DNA of 64,000 nt, taken from Arthonia radiata (lineage: Eukaryota; Ascomycota; Arthoniomycetes; Arthoniales; Arthoniaceae). The stretch spans positions 1,284,593-1,348,592 of the forward strand of contig PSQN01000014.1 in NCBI GenBank assembly GCA_002989075.1, read 5' to 3'. Made by a program: the position numbers and the translations under genes. Shown here piece by piece: positions 22,913 to 33,826 of this stretch (its first letter is position 1; each line of letters opens with the position of its first letter). The notes under the pieces are model-generated. The model was not told where the DNA came from and did no database searches. It worked only from the letters and a program-made list of their open reading frames with translations.

Positions 22913-25900
22913 ATGGCCAATGAGCAGAAGATCCGTCGTCCAGAAATCACTGTGGCATGGATCTGCGCGCTATCAACACAGAAATTGGCAGCCTTGGCCA
23001 TGTTGGATGAAAACTATGGCCCGTGTGAAGTCCCACAGTCCTTGTACGGAAACATAACCTACAGTTTTGGGCGCATTGGACAGCATAATGTCGTGGTGGC
23101 ATGTCCACCCACCAGCGTCGCAGGCACCGTCTTCTTCGCCGATGTCGCTAGCCAGCTTCTCCAAGACTTCCCGACGATCCGTTTCGGGCTTATGGTAGGG
23201 ATCGGAGGTGGAGCTCCTGACGCAGGAAACGACGTACGATTGGGCGATATCGTCGTAAGCCATTCTGATGGGGTGATCCAGTACGACGCAGGGAAGTTGA
23301 TGAAAGATGGTGAACTCAGTGTGTCCGAACGGCTCAAGCAGCCACCTGATGTTATTTCCCATGCATTGACGCAGTTGCGAAACACGCATGCGCTGCGTGA
23401 AGGGATAGATATGGAACGCTACTCCTCTGCAGCAAAAGCTAAGTACCCCGAGATGGCCGAATGGTGGTCGTACCCAGGCACAAAGCACGACCAGCTCTTT
23501 CAACCACAGTATGATCATGCCAGCAAGGATAGCGAGTCTTGCGAAGGGTGCGATAAAGACCAACTTGTAGCCCGAGACGCTCGCGCTCATCACAGACCAG
23601 TCATTCATTACGGTCTGATTGCTTCTGGCTCCCAGCTCGTACGACGCGGATTGATTCGCGATATGGTAGGCAAGAGGCTAGGGGTAATCTGTTTTGAGAT
23701 GGAAGCAGCAGGTTTACTACCTACGTTTCCGTGTTTGTTGATTCGAGGAATATGCGATTACACAGATACTCACAAAGACAAGAGGTGGGTGCGGTACGCA
23801 GCCGCAGCAGCGGCGACATACGCAAAGGAGCTGCTGGATACTCTTTTCGTTCAAGCGAGCACATTGCCTAAGGATGTTATCGCAGACATCAAATCCCCAG
23901 GAGATCCTCCCGATCGATTAGCGTCGCAGCACGAGCTCGCTATGACATATCGGGCAAACGGACAGATTGAGAAGGCCATTGAACTACTCGAATACGTCGT
24001 AGCAGAACGAGAAAGGACACTGGCGGAAGATCACCCTGACCGACTGGCGTTGCATCACGAGCTCGCGAGAGCGTATGTGGTAAACGGACGGATTAGTGAG
24101 GCCGTTAAGCTGCTCGAGTACGTCGTCACATTACAAGAGCAGACACTCGCGGAAGACCATCCAAACCGACTAGCGTCACAGCACGAGCTCGCTGTTGTGT
24201 ACAAGGAAAGGGGATATTTTGACAAGGCCATTGAGCTGCTCAAGCACGTCGTCAAAATAAAATCTAAGAAATTCCAAGAAACTCACCCCGAACTACTAGC
24301 GTCACAGCACGAGCTTGCCGTTGTGTACTATGGGAGTGGACAATTCGACAAGGCAGTAGGGCTGCTCGAGCAAGTCGTCAAAATTCAAGGGAAGGTACTT
24401 GCCGAAGATCACCCTGACCGACTTGAGTCGTGGCACGCTCTGGTTACTGCGCAGTTGGCTGACAGACAGGTACAGCCAGCAGAGCTCTTACCATCGCACC
24501 CAAAGCTTCCCTTTGCATTGAGCAGTAGTGCCAGTCCTTCAGAGATCGACAATGATCATATCAATCACAGCAAGCTTGAGGACAGAACTGCTAATGACAG
24601 TATCGTTGCGTCCCGCAATGATGCCACGATCTCAGAAACTCGCATCGAGCCACTGGCGTCAATCTTAGGCGAGTCAAGAGTTTATACAGACTCGGGCTAT
24701 GCATCAGGCCCAGCCCGTACATCAGCAAAGCAAGCTCCACAGACTGTGACAGACTTTGATGATAGCAGGACAGATTACTCGGACGCATCAAGCATTTCAA
24801 GTGTTACGAGAGAAGGCTATGTGTCCGACTTAACTAACATGCTGATTTCGGGGGTTTGTGCGGAGACGTACGAGCCAGAAGCATTTAGAAGGCTTCGCCA
24901 TACACTTCCTGAGCTTCTGAAAGCTTTCGCCCTTCAGTTGGGTGTAGAGGCGTCATCACGACAGCATCGTGAAATCATGGTGTTTCTCTACAGAAATCGA
25001 CAGTAAGTCAGTGCAATCGCCTAGGGATGCAGTCGGATTAGCTTCCACAAATTTAATTACTGACTTGAGATAGAAATATTGTTGACAGTTTTGAGCAGAA
25101 GTCATCGCAACAGACATCGGAAGAGAACGAGACGAAACCTTCAATCGCAAGCCTTGATCTTCATGACTTCAGCGTGGATAACAAGATAGAGGAATGGGTC
25201 TATGATCCCGAAAATCAAGACTCACTCGAGGATGAAGCGCAAGGCATGGTGTCGCTTGACCTGGCACTGTATGACGAAGGATTGTTTCACGACCTTCCAG
25301 ATCCAAGCGTGTATCAAGAACTGGTGTCAAACAGCACTGCTTTCCAATGGTTGCTTGCCACCATGCGCAGGGAATTGGAATTGGACTTCACCGTCTCAAG
25401 CTACTTTGAAGATGTGGAACTCGTTGTTCGTTCGATGCTACCTCCCCAACGCAAAATCAGTAGGAAAGTACAATTGGACCCTTACAAAGTCATCTTTTGG
25501 GTTGAATGGAATCCTTTTGACTATTTCAGCCAACAGGAATATAGAGAAAGCTCGACGGAGGCACTTCGATCAGCCATCACCATCACGGGTAAATACACAG
25601 ATGCTGAAGCCCTAACATGCTCGCAATATTTACAGCGGACCTGGCCTGTGACTGGTGAGCACATATTGCATGTCATGAACGATCTAGTCACAAGCGGCAC
25701 TAGATCGACAAAAGAATGTAAGTGTTTGGACACTGGTCCCCCTATTTTTGGATGCCTTTAATAACAGCACTTAGGGAAATTCGACGGCGGTGTCGAATTG
25801 AAAGCGACCATGAACGATGCACATCTTGTCGTGGAGGCGTCAGGATCCAGCTGTTTCTTGTCAGAGCTCGGAGGGCAGCTCGGCTGGCTAGGTAGCGCAC

Positions 25901-28126
25901 TTCGACCTAGTCCTTTCCCGACTGGCATTGTTGCTTGTACGCCGCATGCTACACCGGTAGATCTTGATAAAACCGCAAAAAAATCGAACGCTCAGACTGA
26001 GAAAACATTCTCATGCAGGATCGACTTTAGGGTAGGTCAACTCACAGAAACCTCAACTGCCACTGTCGGACGATGCTGGCAAGATCTTTTCAGGAATCGG
26101 CTTGTTGTCGACGGTTACCCAGTAAGACGTCGAAGGGAGAGCAATCTGGGCTTGGAGATGCCGCTCAATATGATGGCCGAGCTTGTCTCAACCCGAAGAT
26201 TGACGCTTTTCAAAGAGAAATTCTACTTGAAAGGGTTCTCTATGATGCTCGTACTCGCCAATCAGGTCGAAAATCTCATGCTATGGCATTTGCTATTCGA
26301 TCCCGATGGGAATCACATATCCTACCTTGACCCAAGGGTGAACAGTATCACGAGCTGCGCTGCACACAGCAACCCATTCAACGTTGAAAGAGCGCGACAT
26401 ATCGTCGGCTGGTGCGAAGATGTAAGAGTGTTCACAGGTATGCTTCCTTGGAATGCTCATGTAGCACTCGCCACTTGCTAATCAAAGTCCTGCGTTAGGT
26501 GCACCCGGTGCCAACTACAAAATATTGCCGTCTGCGTTGTATAGGCCTCGCAAGGGATTTGCTTTCGAAAAGGTCGCCATTACTGCAGGCAAGTTCATCA
26601 GCGGCGGCACGACAATAGCTGTTGGTATCTGCGACCGACCTATCCACAATGATTTCCAGAGTACCTATTTGCGACTACTTGAAAGTATTGCTCAGGAGCA
26701 TGTGATACTGTACGATCTGGATACCAGACGTGCTTGGCTTGTCGACGGTGTCAGTGCACTTCTTCACCTCGTCCGAGCATCGCTGCATGAAGACGAGGTA
26801 GGCCTGCTCAAGTCACGTTTCCTGTTTTCTAGCAAGGAGTTTCGTGAGGCAGCAAATGCGTATACAGGACGAGAAGCTGCAATGGAAGTTCTGCTCAACG
26901 AATCAAACCTCGCCCTCAAAGTATTCGCCGATCCTCCGGAACGTTGGGAAGAAACGACCAAGGAGGGGGAGCATGTTACTGCGGTAGAAAAGACGAAGAA
27001 ATCATTCGAATATCTAAGGGATACAGTTGAGCGGCTGTCCAATGTTCTCGAGCAACTATTCGCCCATCAGAAGGACACTGACTCAAAGGACGGCGTCGGC
27101 TTTCGCGTCAGTAAATCGCAACGAAGACTGCTTGAGGGCTTTGATTTTCGCGATATCGCTCGCAACAACCATTCAATTTGGCCTTACTTCACTATGCTGA
27201 AACAGTCGGGAAAAGAGTGGAACGTCTTTTCGAGGGCTATACACGCAACAACTCTATTTGGTCGTGGATTTGGAGAACTTATACAACCTAAGCTAGTTGC
27301 TGCTTCGACAAGTGCCATGGACACGAACACTACTTGTTGTAACTCCTGGAAGTGGATGCCCTCCAATAGAGACAATCTTGCAGTCTGCGTCTATCACATT
27401 CAGGAGATAATGGAGCGTCACGGAGCCCCACATGCGCAGACCTGCAGGGTTGTTGATAACATATATTGGCACAGTCCAGAGACAATATTCAAGCCGTGTC
27501 AATGCAACGAAGGTCACGGAAAAATTTGCGACAGAATCCAAGTCCTAGTTCCGGCACGAAATCTAGGGAGAGCAACCCTTAAACATCCTGGCGTATTGAA
27601 AAGTGGCGCTGTTATTTTTGGGCATAGCCAGACTCAGTCCTTATTTAAAAAAGACTCTTCGAATAGCTCTCTCGAAGTACCACAAGCTTGTCTTGGAAAG
27701 CCAGACGAGCAATTCACCGATAGTGCTCTTGGTTCTAGCCTGGATCAGTCACAGATAGCAAGCGATGCCGCTACCTGCTCTGCGACCGGGCAGGCTTCAA
27801 TTAACAACGCGAGCAATGGGCAGCAGTCTCAAGAATCACGGCCTCCCAGTCAACTCGTTCAGCAGCAACTTCAGAAATGCAATGATGAAGACGCAATCTC
27901 CAAAGCCGACGAGCAAAGATTCAAAGATCATGGGGTTGTAATCGAGTCGTCGCAGGATCACAACCCGCGCGGACTCTCGAGAGAGCCCGCGAAACGACTT
28001 CCATTGACACCGCAGAGTGTTGTGTATCAAGGACCCGGAGTTGTCAAGAAGCGCTCGCAGCTCCGCGCGTTCTTCTCAAGACCATCATGGCTGAAGCGAA
28101 GGGGCAAGGGACGTGCGGAGTCGTAG
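22913..28126 (+). CDS. NLR-like PNP-TPR protein lacking an NB domain, 1674 aa, four exons
   Basis: Exons 22913-25002, 25074-25717, 25775-26437 and 26499-28126, phases consistent; introns 57-71 nt with CTGAC/CTAAT branches. Residues about 10-320 are a nucleoside-phosphorylase (PNP_UDP) fold as used at the N-terminus of fungal NLRs: TVAWICALSTQKLAALAMLD, GLMVGIGGGAPD, DVRLGDIVVS, ICFEMEAAGLL and IRGICDYTDTHKD. Four 42-residue kinesin-light-chain-type TPRs follow (334-501) plus a partial fifth. After a Ser/Asp-rich linker (SRVYTDSGYASG) comes a long C-terminal region that I know from many uncharacterised ascomycete proteins (GAPGANYKI, GFAFEKVAITAGKFISGG, RRAWLVDGVSALLHLVRASL). No NACHT or NB-ARC motif lies between PNP and TPR. 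Role inferred: a non-self/immune-type sensor or scaffold, not an enzyme of nucleoside salvage. Confidence 0.85.
23912..24415 (+). repeat. four in-register 126-bp TPR-coding repeats
   Basis: The units start at 23912, 24038, 24164 and 24290. Each opens with an RLASQHELA-type helix and closes with AEDHP or a variant. They are coding and in frame; the nearly invariant unit length and shared codons suggest recent duplication or concerted evolution. Confidence 0.85.
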
Positions 28127-28394
28127 TTGTGAATTGTTCTCTGAGCTCTCGGCGGCAAGAATGCGCCGCAGCGAACAAGGGCACGCCATGCGCTTTGGAG
28201 TGCGACTGAAATATCTCATGTAAAATCACCGCGAAGCAAATGCCATGTGGGACTTTGGAAAAGGAAAGGCTTGGCAATATTATTCTAGCGCCGTTGCCAT
28301 AGCAACGCCCGCACGGCTTTGACCTGAAATCGCTGTCACACAGAGCAATCTTCGAAGGTTCGAAATCATCTTTCACTACGCAGAACAATCGAAA

Positions 28395-30398
28395 ATGCGG
28401 CAAGTCTACGGCAAGAAGCGTACAGAGAACAAGAATTTCGCCAGCATCTTCGCAGATACACCGAGCCCAGTCAAAGCTTCGAAGTCCGCAGCAGTCGGCC
28501 CTTCAGGCAAATGCACGTCATCGAAAGTCAACAATGCCACAGAAGAACTCGCACATGATCTTGAAAAGTTGCATGTATCAGGCCGTGCTCCGCAAGTCTC
28601 GGAGAGTTGGGCTATCGACGCTCCAAACACAGGCAGTCCGCAGCACAAACAGAGGCGCCAAGCCCTCCAAGACCACGACGCCAACGTGCGCAGAAGCCCA
28701 CGCATAAGGCGACAGCACGAATCCTTAGGTAAATCTGCATCACCCATCCTGTCAACATTCCGCAATCGACCAGCATGCGCATCACTACAGACGCACACTC
28801 CGCCAGTGTCGCCTTCACCATGTCGCACGACAAGAAGCGCAAAACCGGACCTGCACTCTCCCTCAGCATTTTCGCCGTCCGTATCACCACCGTTCTCAAC
28901 AAAAAGCTCGCCCACAACCCTCCCACGAGACATTCAATCCCACCTCACCCCACTCCTCTCCCTTACAACCACGCCCCCAACCACCTTCACGACCTGGTCC
29001 TCCCAACTCAAACCCTACTTCTCCATCGCAAAAATCGCCGAAGCCTCCTACGGCGAAGTCTACCGCCTCGCCCTCCTCTCACCCTCCACCAATTTCACTA
29101 AATCCGACGAGTCCGTCCTCAAGCTCATTGCTTTGACGCCGCCTGCCTCTCACCTAGCCAACCTCACGCCCAAGCAAAGAGACCGCATTGATGCTATGTC
29201 CACCCCCGAAGCGGTCGCCTCTGAAGTCCGCCTGCTTAAGCATATGAGTCCCACGCCGGGGTTTGCGCAGTACCGCGATCTGCGTATCGTCTCGGGGGCG
29301 GTGCCTGATTTGTTCGTGGAGGCCTGGCGCGCTTACAATAGCAACGTTAAGACGTCTGAGTTCCCTGATCCCGGTGCCAGCGGCGCGTATGCGGATGATC
29401 AGCTTTGGGCCGTCGTGGAGATGCAAGACGCAGGCGACGACCTCGAGGACAAGGAGATACCCAGCGTGGCCGCGGTGTGGGATATCTTCTGGGGTGTTGC
29501 ATGTGCGTTGGCGAAGGGGGAGGTGGCGTGCGGGTTTGAGCATCGTGATTTGCATGTGGGGAATGTTTGTGTAAAGTGGCCTGGTAAAAGAACGAAGGAA
29601 GAGGTGAGGGAGGAAGGGAGGAAGGTGGGCGGAACGGGCGTCGAGGTGACTTTGATTGATTATACACTCTCGAGAGCTGAGGTAGGTGGTGGTGGTAGAG
29701 AAGAAGGGGATGAGGTGGCGTATCTGGATCTGGAGAAGGATCTTGATGTCTTTGAAGGTGATGGCGACGAAGACTATCAGTACGATATCTACCGGTACAT
29801 GCGCAGCGCGGTACTGCACGGCGATCCTGTCGCAGACATCGAGCCGCCGTCGCTATCGAAGAAACGCCGCAGAAAGTTGTCGGGGTGGCAATACGGTAAG
29901 AAAGAAGCGCCGTGGCGGGATCATCACCCCGTTACCAATCTTATTTGGCTGCACTTCATACTGTACAAATTGACCGAGCAGTTGGCGGAGTGGCCTTCTG
30001 CCATCTCGGCGAAGCGACGGAAGGCCATGCCCAAGGAGGAGCATAAAGCTGCGGTCGCGTTGGAAGGGAAGGTGCAGGCGCTGTGGGAGCTGCTGGATCT
30101 GGAGACTGTGAAGGAGAGATGGGTGGAAAATGGGTTGGGGAGTGCGGCGGGGCTGGTGGGGTGGGCTGTGAGGGAGGGATGGTTGGATGAGCAGGATGTG
30201 CTGGGTGCTGGTGGGAGGGAGGAGGAGAAAATGGGGGTGGAAGGGCTGGAGGAGAAGATGGAGAGGTTGGGGGTGGTTGATGAGGATGAGGGTGTGGTGG
30301 AGAGGAACGGAGATGTCGTGAGTCTGAGCGAAGGACAAGATGGGCAAGGTGATGGCACGCCTACGAGGGGGAGAGGAAGGCCGAGAAGAGGTGTGTGA
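28395..30398 (+). CDS. haspin histone-H3 Thr3 kinase, 667 aa, single exon
   Basis: Atypical protein kinase that phosphorylates histone H3 Thr3 at mitotic centromeres. The N-terminal 200 residues are disordered, Ser/Pro-rich, with a possible basic nuclear signal (RRSPRIRRQHE). The kinase domain begins around residue 210: glycine-rich loop IAEASYGEVYR, Lys in VLKLIAL, catalytic loop HRDLHVGN at about 383, and the haspin hallmark LIDYTLSR at about 422, where DYT replaces the canonical DFG. The insert after the DYT segment is acidic. Human haspin reads HRDLHWGN; here Trp is Val. Beyond the kinase fold is an acidic/basic extension ending in TRGRGRPRRG, an AT-hook-like motif. Confidence 0.95.
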   Translation: MRQVYGKKRTENKNFASIFADTPSPVKASKSAAVGPSGKCTSSKVNNATEELAHDLEKLHVSGRAPQVSESWAIDAPNTGSPQHKQRRQALQDHDANVRRSPRIRRQHESLGKSASPILSTFRNRPACASLQTHTPPVSPSPCRTTRSAKPDLHSPSAFSPSVSPPFSTKSSPTTLPRDIQSHLTPLLSLTTTPPTTFTTWSSQLKPYFSIAKIAEASYGEVYRLALLSPSTNFTKSDESVLKLIALTPPASHLANLTPKQRDRIDAMSTPEAVASEVRLLKHMSPTPGFAQYRDLRIVSGAVPDLFVEAWRAYNSNVKTSEFPDPGASGAYADDQLWAVVEMQDAGDDLEDKEIPSVAAVWDIFWGVACALAKGEVACGFEHRDLHVGNVCVKWPGKRTKEEVREEGRKVGGTGVEVTLIDYTLSRAEVGGGGREEGDEVAYLDLEKDLDVFEGDGDEDYQYDIYRYMRSAVLHGDPVADIEPPSLSKKRRRKLSGWQYGKKEAPWRDHHPVTNLIWLHFILYKLTEQLAEWPSAISAKRRKAMPKEEHKAAVALEGKVQALWELLDLETVKERWVENGLGSAAGLVGWAVREGWLDEQDVLGAGGREEEKMGVEGLEEKMERLGVVDEDEGVVERNGDVVSLSEGQDGQGDGTPTRGRGRPRRGV

Positions 30399-30556
30399 TG
30401 AGTCGAATATTTACTTACGTTTCTGTGGAGTACGGCGTCTATCCACAGGCGACAATAGAATGGCGAAGCCGGAAGCTATGCCAATGTCATCGATCGATGC
30501 TCCTCACGGCAGTTGTATCAGCGATTCGTCGCGTGCCCTCAATTTGGTCCGGACCG

Positions 30557-30994
30557 TCAGCTATGCTCATCTTTGCGAAGCTGCTCGATCTCAGCCTCCA
30601 CCTCGCAGATCATTCGGAAGACAATCTCACTGACTTCGCCCTCGAGGCCCACAGGATCTGCACTAATGGCGTATATCGTATCGACGTAAGTATCGTTGTA
30701 CCATCTACGAAGCTTTCCCTGCCCGAGATACTGGTCGGCTAGAGCACTCTTGCATGTACTGGCATACGACCTGTGATTTTGAACCTCTTTGTCGCGTCGT
30801 CCGTCGAGAGTTGCATCGATGGTGCGGAGGTACTGATGAACTTCGCGGAGGACTTTGAGGCGGTCGGAGGTGGGGGTTGAGCTAGTGGCCGGACTGGTGT
30901 CCGGAAGAGAAGGCGGTGATGGCGGTGGTGCGGTGGTCTTGTTTGAAGCCATTGCGGTCGTGTTTGAAGACCCTTCACTGCTTTCTGAAGTCAT
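30557..30994 (-). CDS. orphan small helical protein, family H member H1, 145 aa
   Basis: Not recognised. It shares a layout with ten other loci in this window. A disordered Ser/Pro/Thr start is followed by an amphipathic helix DRLKVLREVHQYLRTIDATL, a Cys-containing middle (YASTCKSALAD), the central RRWYNDTY, and a charged C-terminal helix EIVFRMICEVEAEIEQL. No signal peptide or membrane segment, so probably intracellular. Relatives often start MAS/MAT, so the true start may be the inner Met at 30952 (MASNKTTAPPP). It lies 158 bp beyond the haspin stop, convergent with it. Confidence 0.75.
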   Translation of the reverse strand: MTSESSEGSSNTTAMASNKTTAPPPSPPSLPDTSPATSSTPTSDRLKVLREVHQYLRTIDATLDGRRDKEVQNHRSYASTCKSALADQYLGQGKLRRWYNDTYVDTIYAISADPVGLEGEVSEIVFRMICEVEAEIEQLRKDEHS

Positions 30995-31382
30995 TTCGGC
31001 CTTGGTCTAGATCCTGTCAATCCAACGGTATGGTGGTGATGTGTCCCAGGTTTCGCAAAGTGCAGATTCAGTGCTAAGTATGTGTTGTTTAAAAGATGTT
31101 AGCGCGATGACTTGCCGATGTCTTTTGAGGAGTAGTAAGAGGAAGCAAGAAGCTAGACGTGCTGACCCAAGGCAAACGTCTTGGCAAGGAGAAGCGGTGA
31201 AGAGGTGAAGAGGTGGAGGACGTAGTGAGGTCACCGGGCACACAGAGGACGGACAAAGAACGGGTGAAAATTGCAGTCGGTAGCGTCGACGCGTCGACGA
31301 AAAGAAAAGCCAAAGACGCAACAGTTGGAGGCATGCTTCACGGAGTAGTGGTATTGCTATCTGGGTATCAGGCATAGTGCGA

Positions 31383-31871
31383 TCATAAAATTGATAGATC
31401 CATGGGCATAGGATGAGTGACAATGGGTTTCGCGCATGGTATGATCATCTCAGGCCATGCAGTGAAACCCTGTAAGGTGGCCGAAACGTCGCGCTGTGTC
31501 TCCATCTGCTTCAGATCTTGGATCTCATTATAGATAAGTACGTACGTCTCCGCGACAATCTGGTTGCCTTCTTTGCGAATACCAGTCGCTATATCCTGTG
31601 GAAACAATGCTACAAACGCGGCGGTTCGCTCCTTTCCTCGACCTTATGGAACCATTCCCGGGTGCCCTGACTCTCGTCGTTCAAACGCAGATTCTGCTCA
31701 AGGGTCGAGCACGTGTCTGCAAATGTTTCGCGAACGCTGCTTTCCCCAGCTTTTGTGATGAGTTTGAGAACTTCGATGAGATTGGCGCGAATAGAGCGGA
31801 GAAGCTCGACACTAGTAGCGGTGTTAAAGCTGAGGCCGTGGTGTCGTTGGCTGAATTTGTAATGAAGCCAT
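31383..31871 (-). pseudogene. family H member H2, broken by two frameshifts
   Basis: The start MASLQIQPTTPRPQ matches the MAS... starts of relatives, but the frame then stops. After a shift the family helix reads ELLRSIRANLIEVLKLI, then FADTCSTLEQNL and the central REWF. After a second shift, before a TAG in that frame, comes TAAFVALFPQDIATGIRK and the C-terminal helix VAETYVLIYNEIQDLKQM. The pieces line up in order with H4 and H5. A 47-nt intron with a weak GTCGAG donor could bypass the second shift, but nothing repairs the first, so I call it a pseudogene. Confidence 0.65.
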
Positions 31872-31944
31872 GTTTAGCGAGTCAATAAACTGAGTGCGAC
31901 AGGAACGGCCTGCAACCCAAGACCTATGTTTGTCCCACAAGCTG

Positions 31945-32343
31945 TCAAGCAGACGACCCGTTGTTCCCACCCTCTGTCGATTCCTTGGGTGCTTTTAGGT
32001 CGGCAGCCTCCTTCCGCGCCAGGGACTCCATCTCCTTGAGCATAGCGAGGACCTAGCGTGAGGATTCGGGCATCATGTGTAGACCAGGATCCTCCCCGAA
32101 GTCCCTCCACCAGGCTACTGCTGCGCTCTGGTCGTCGTACCAGTAGGCGCACCTTGGATCAGTGTCGGCCAGTGGAGTGTTCCAGGCGGTATCACAGCAC
32201 TTTGCAGCGTACGAGGACATGGATTTGTACTCATGGGGGTCACGCATAGCCTCGCGGGCTCTGACGAGGTAGTCAGCAGCTTCTTCGAGGGCGGCGATGC
32301 GCTGCGCGGTTGTCTGTGGAGCTGCAGACTGTGTCGATGCCAT
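31945..32343 (-). pseudogene. family H member H3 with an in-frame TAG
   Basis: Reading from MASTQSAAPQ gives the family helix RIAALEEAADYLVRAREAM, then SMSSYAAKCCD, the central YWYDDQ and an EDPG turn as in H4. At 32053-32055 an amber codon follows PESSR. The same frame then continues for 35 codons with the expected C-terminal helix (VLAMLKEMESLARKEAADLK) to a TGA at 31945. Everything but that codon fits a complete gene of about 132 aa. Options: nonsense pseudogene, sequencing error, readthrough, or a 66-nt intron starting GTAGCC and ending at the TAG. Confidence 0.7.
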
Positions 32344-32516
32344 TGTTGAGGTTGCGTGGATGTGTTTGAACCGGGAGATGTTGAGAGATGTTGAACGACG
32401 GACCACAAGTGCAAAAGGCGAAGAAGGAAGTAGATGACTCAAAATTTGTAAGAAGTTCCACAATTATTGATGACGTAAAGCTGGTCTACCCCAAAAGTGC
32501 AGGAATTCCTCCTTGA

Positions 32517-33011
32517 TCAAGGATCCGTATGGCGCTGTTGCGTGAGTGTGGTGATATGTTCACCACTTGAGCTTTCGCGTATTTCTCTCTCGTTGGCGGC
32601 ACGTCTCTCTTCCGAGAACATGTCTCTCGTCATGAGTTCTTTCAGCGTCTCTATCTCCCTGCTTGCCAGGTCCTTCATCTGCTCAATCACATCGTACACT
32701 TCTTTCATGAACGGTGACATGAGTCGACGCTGTGGGTCTTCGAATGCAGCCTCTCGATCAGTGTTCCGGTCTTGGTCTTCGTACCAATCCGCGCAATTCT
32801 CAATTGTTGCGCTATCCGATGAGTGGGCGGCGTTGTGACCGCAGCGAGCCGCGTAGGAGCGCATAGCTCCTTCTTCATGGGTGTCCTCCAAGGCTTTCAT
32901 GACGTTACTGAGGTAACTGCTGACTTCTTGGAGAACGGCACGCTTGGCAGGTCTGTCGTTGGGGGCGATGGCATATAGCGAGGGATCTTCGGATCTTTTA
33001 ATGATGGGCAT
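32517..33011 (-). CDS. orphan small helical protein, family H member H4, 164 aa
   Basis: Not recognised outside this window. Order of elements: AVLQEVSSYLSNVMKALED helix, MRSYAARCGH, DWYEDQDRNTDREAAFEDP, then the long C-terminal helix KEVYDVIEQMKDLASREIE and a basic/acidic tail. No signal peptide. The start at 33011 (MPIIKRSEDP) is preferred because it gives a leader of normal family length; an upstream in-frame Met at 33131 would add 40 residues without family similarity. Confidence 0.75.
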   Translation of the reverse strand: MPIIKRSEDPSLYAIAPNDRPAKRAVLQEVSSYLSNVMKALEDTHEEGAMRSYAARCGHNAAHSSDSATIENCADWYEDQDRNTDREAAFEDPQRRLMSPFMKEVYDVIEQMKDLASREIETLKELMTRDMFSEERRAANEREIRESSSGEHITTLTQQRHTDP

Positions 33012-33283
33012 TGTGCTGGATGTCGCTGGTGAGTTGTTGATGAGTGTGCGGACACAAGATCGTGAGATTCGGCATGAGAGATGAAGCGGGTCATGGCACG
33101 AAGCAGAACACTTGGTAAAGGTGGCAGGCAATTAGGCAAAAGTCTATCCACGTGATGTCTATAGATTACCTTACGAACTCTGTCAACAGTACACGTTTGT
33201 CCGCCAGAGATATTGGCTGGAGTCACACTGTGTAGCTATCCACCCTGAGAATGGACTAGGAGCGCATTTCCTCGGTGCCTACG

Positions 33284-33826
33284 TTATGCAAGATCCACAC
33301 CGAGCTGACCGAGCGCCTCCCTACTGTGTAGACGCATGACGTCGGGATGCTCACGCAGAAAGTCAATCATCTCACCCATGATGGTCAAACGCATCTGACC
33401 CAGCATTGTGTAGACTTCATTAGTGAACGTTGGCATCGAAGCCTCACACCCATTGACTGCGTACGATTGACGGTAAACATCATACTCTTCTCCATCATAC
33501 CAGTCCCACTCGCGCTGAGATAAGGTGTCCGCATCATCGGCTTGCAGAATTGAACTACAGGTATCTGCGTAGGAGCGCATACTGCTGCGCTCGTGTGGGT
33601 CTTCGAGGTGCTTGAGGAGGGTTTCAATGTGGGCTCTGACTTCGTTGAGGAGGTTCCAGCGCGAGAGGATGTTTTCTTCGGAGACTTGACCGGGCAGTGT
33701 AGGCAAAGTCGGCTGGACGAGTGGCTGCGACGTCATTGATGGTAGTGGTGATATTGTCTGTGGAGACTCAGCGTCGGTGTTTTGCGCTGGCGACGGAGAC
33801 GCATCCGCGGGCTCTGTTGACGACAT
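33284..33826 (-). CDS. orphan small helical protein, family H member H5, 180 aa
   Basis: Longest complete copy of cluster A. The disordered leader is rich in Ser, Pro and Thr (about 55 residues). Then LLNEVRAHIETLLKHLEDPHE, MRSYADTCSSIL, WDWYDGEEYDVY and the C-terminal helix NEVYTMLGQMRLTIMGEMID, ending in LREHPDVMRL. It pairs closely with H4 (shared EDxHE and MRSYA), so these two are probably the youngest duplicates of the cluster. No transmembrane or secretion signal. Confidence 0.78.
   Translation of the reverse strand: MSSTEPADASPSPAQNTDAESPQTISPLPSMTSQPLVQPTLPTLPGQVSEENILSRWNLLNEVRAHIETLLKHLEDPHERSSMRSYADTCSSILQADDADTLSQREWDWYDGEEYDVYRQSYAVNGCEASMPTFTNEVYTMLGQMRLTIMGEMIDFLREHPDVMRLHSREALGQLGVDLA

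Noticed and set aside
32344-32463. Upstream extension of H3 to a Met at 32463
   Set aside because: The added residues have no counterpart in the family, whose members start MAS/MAT/MSS; 32343 gives MASTQ.
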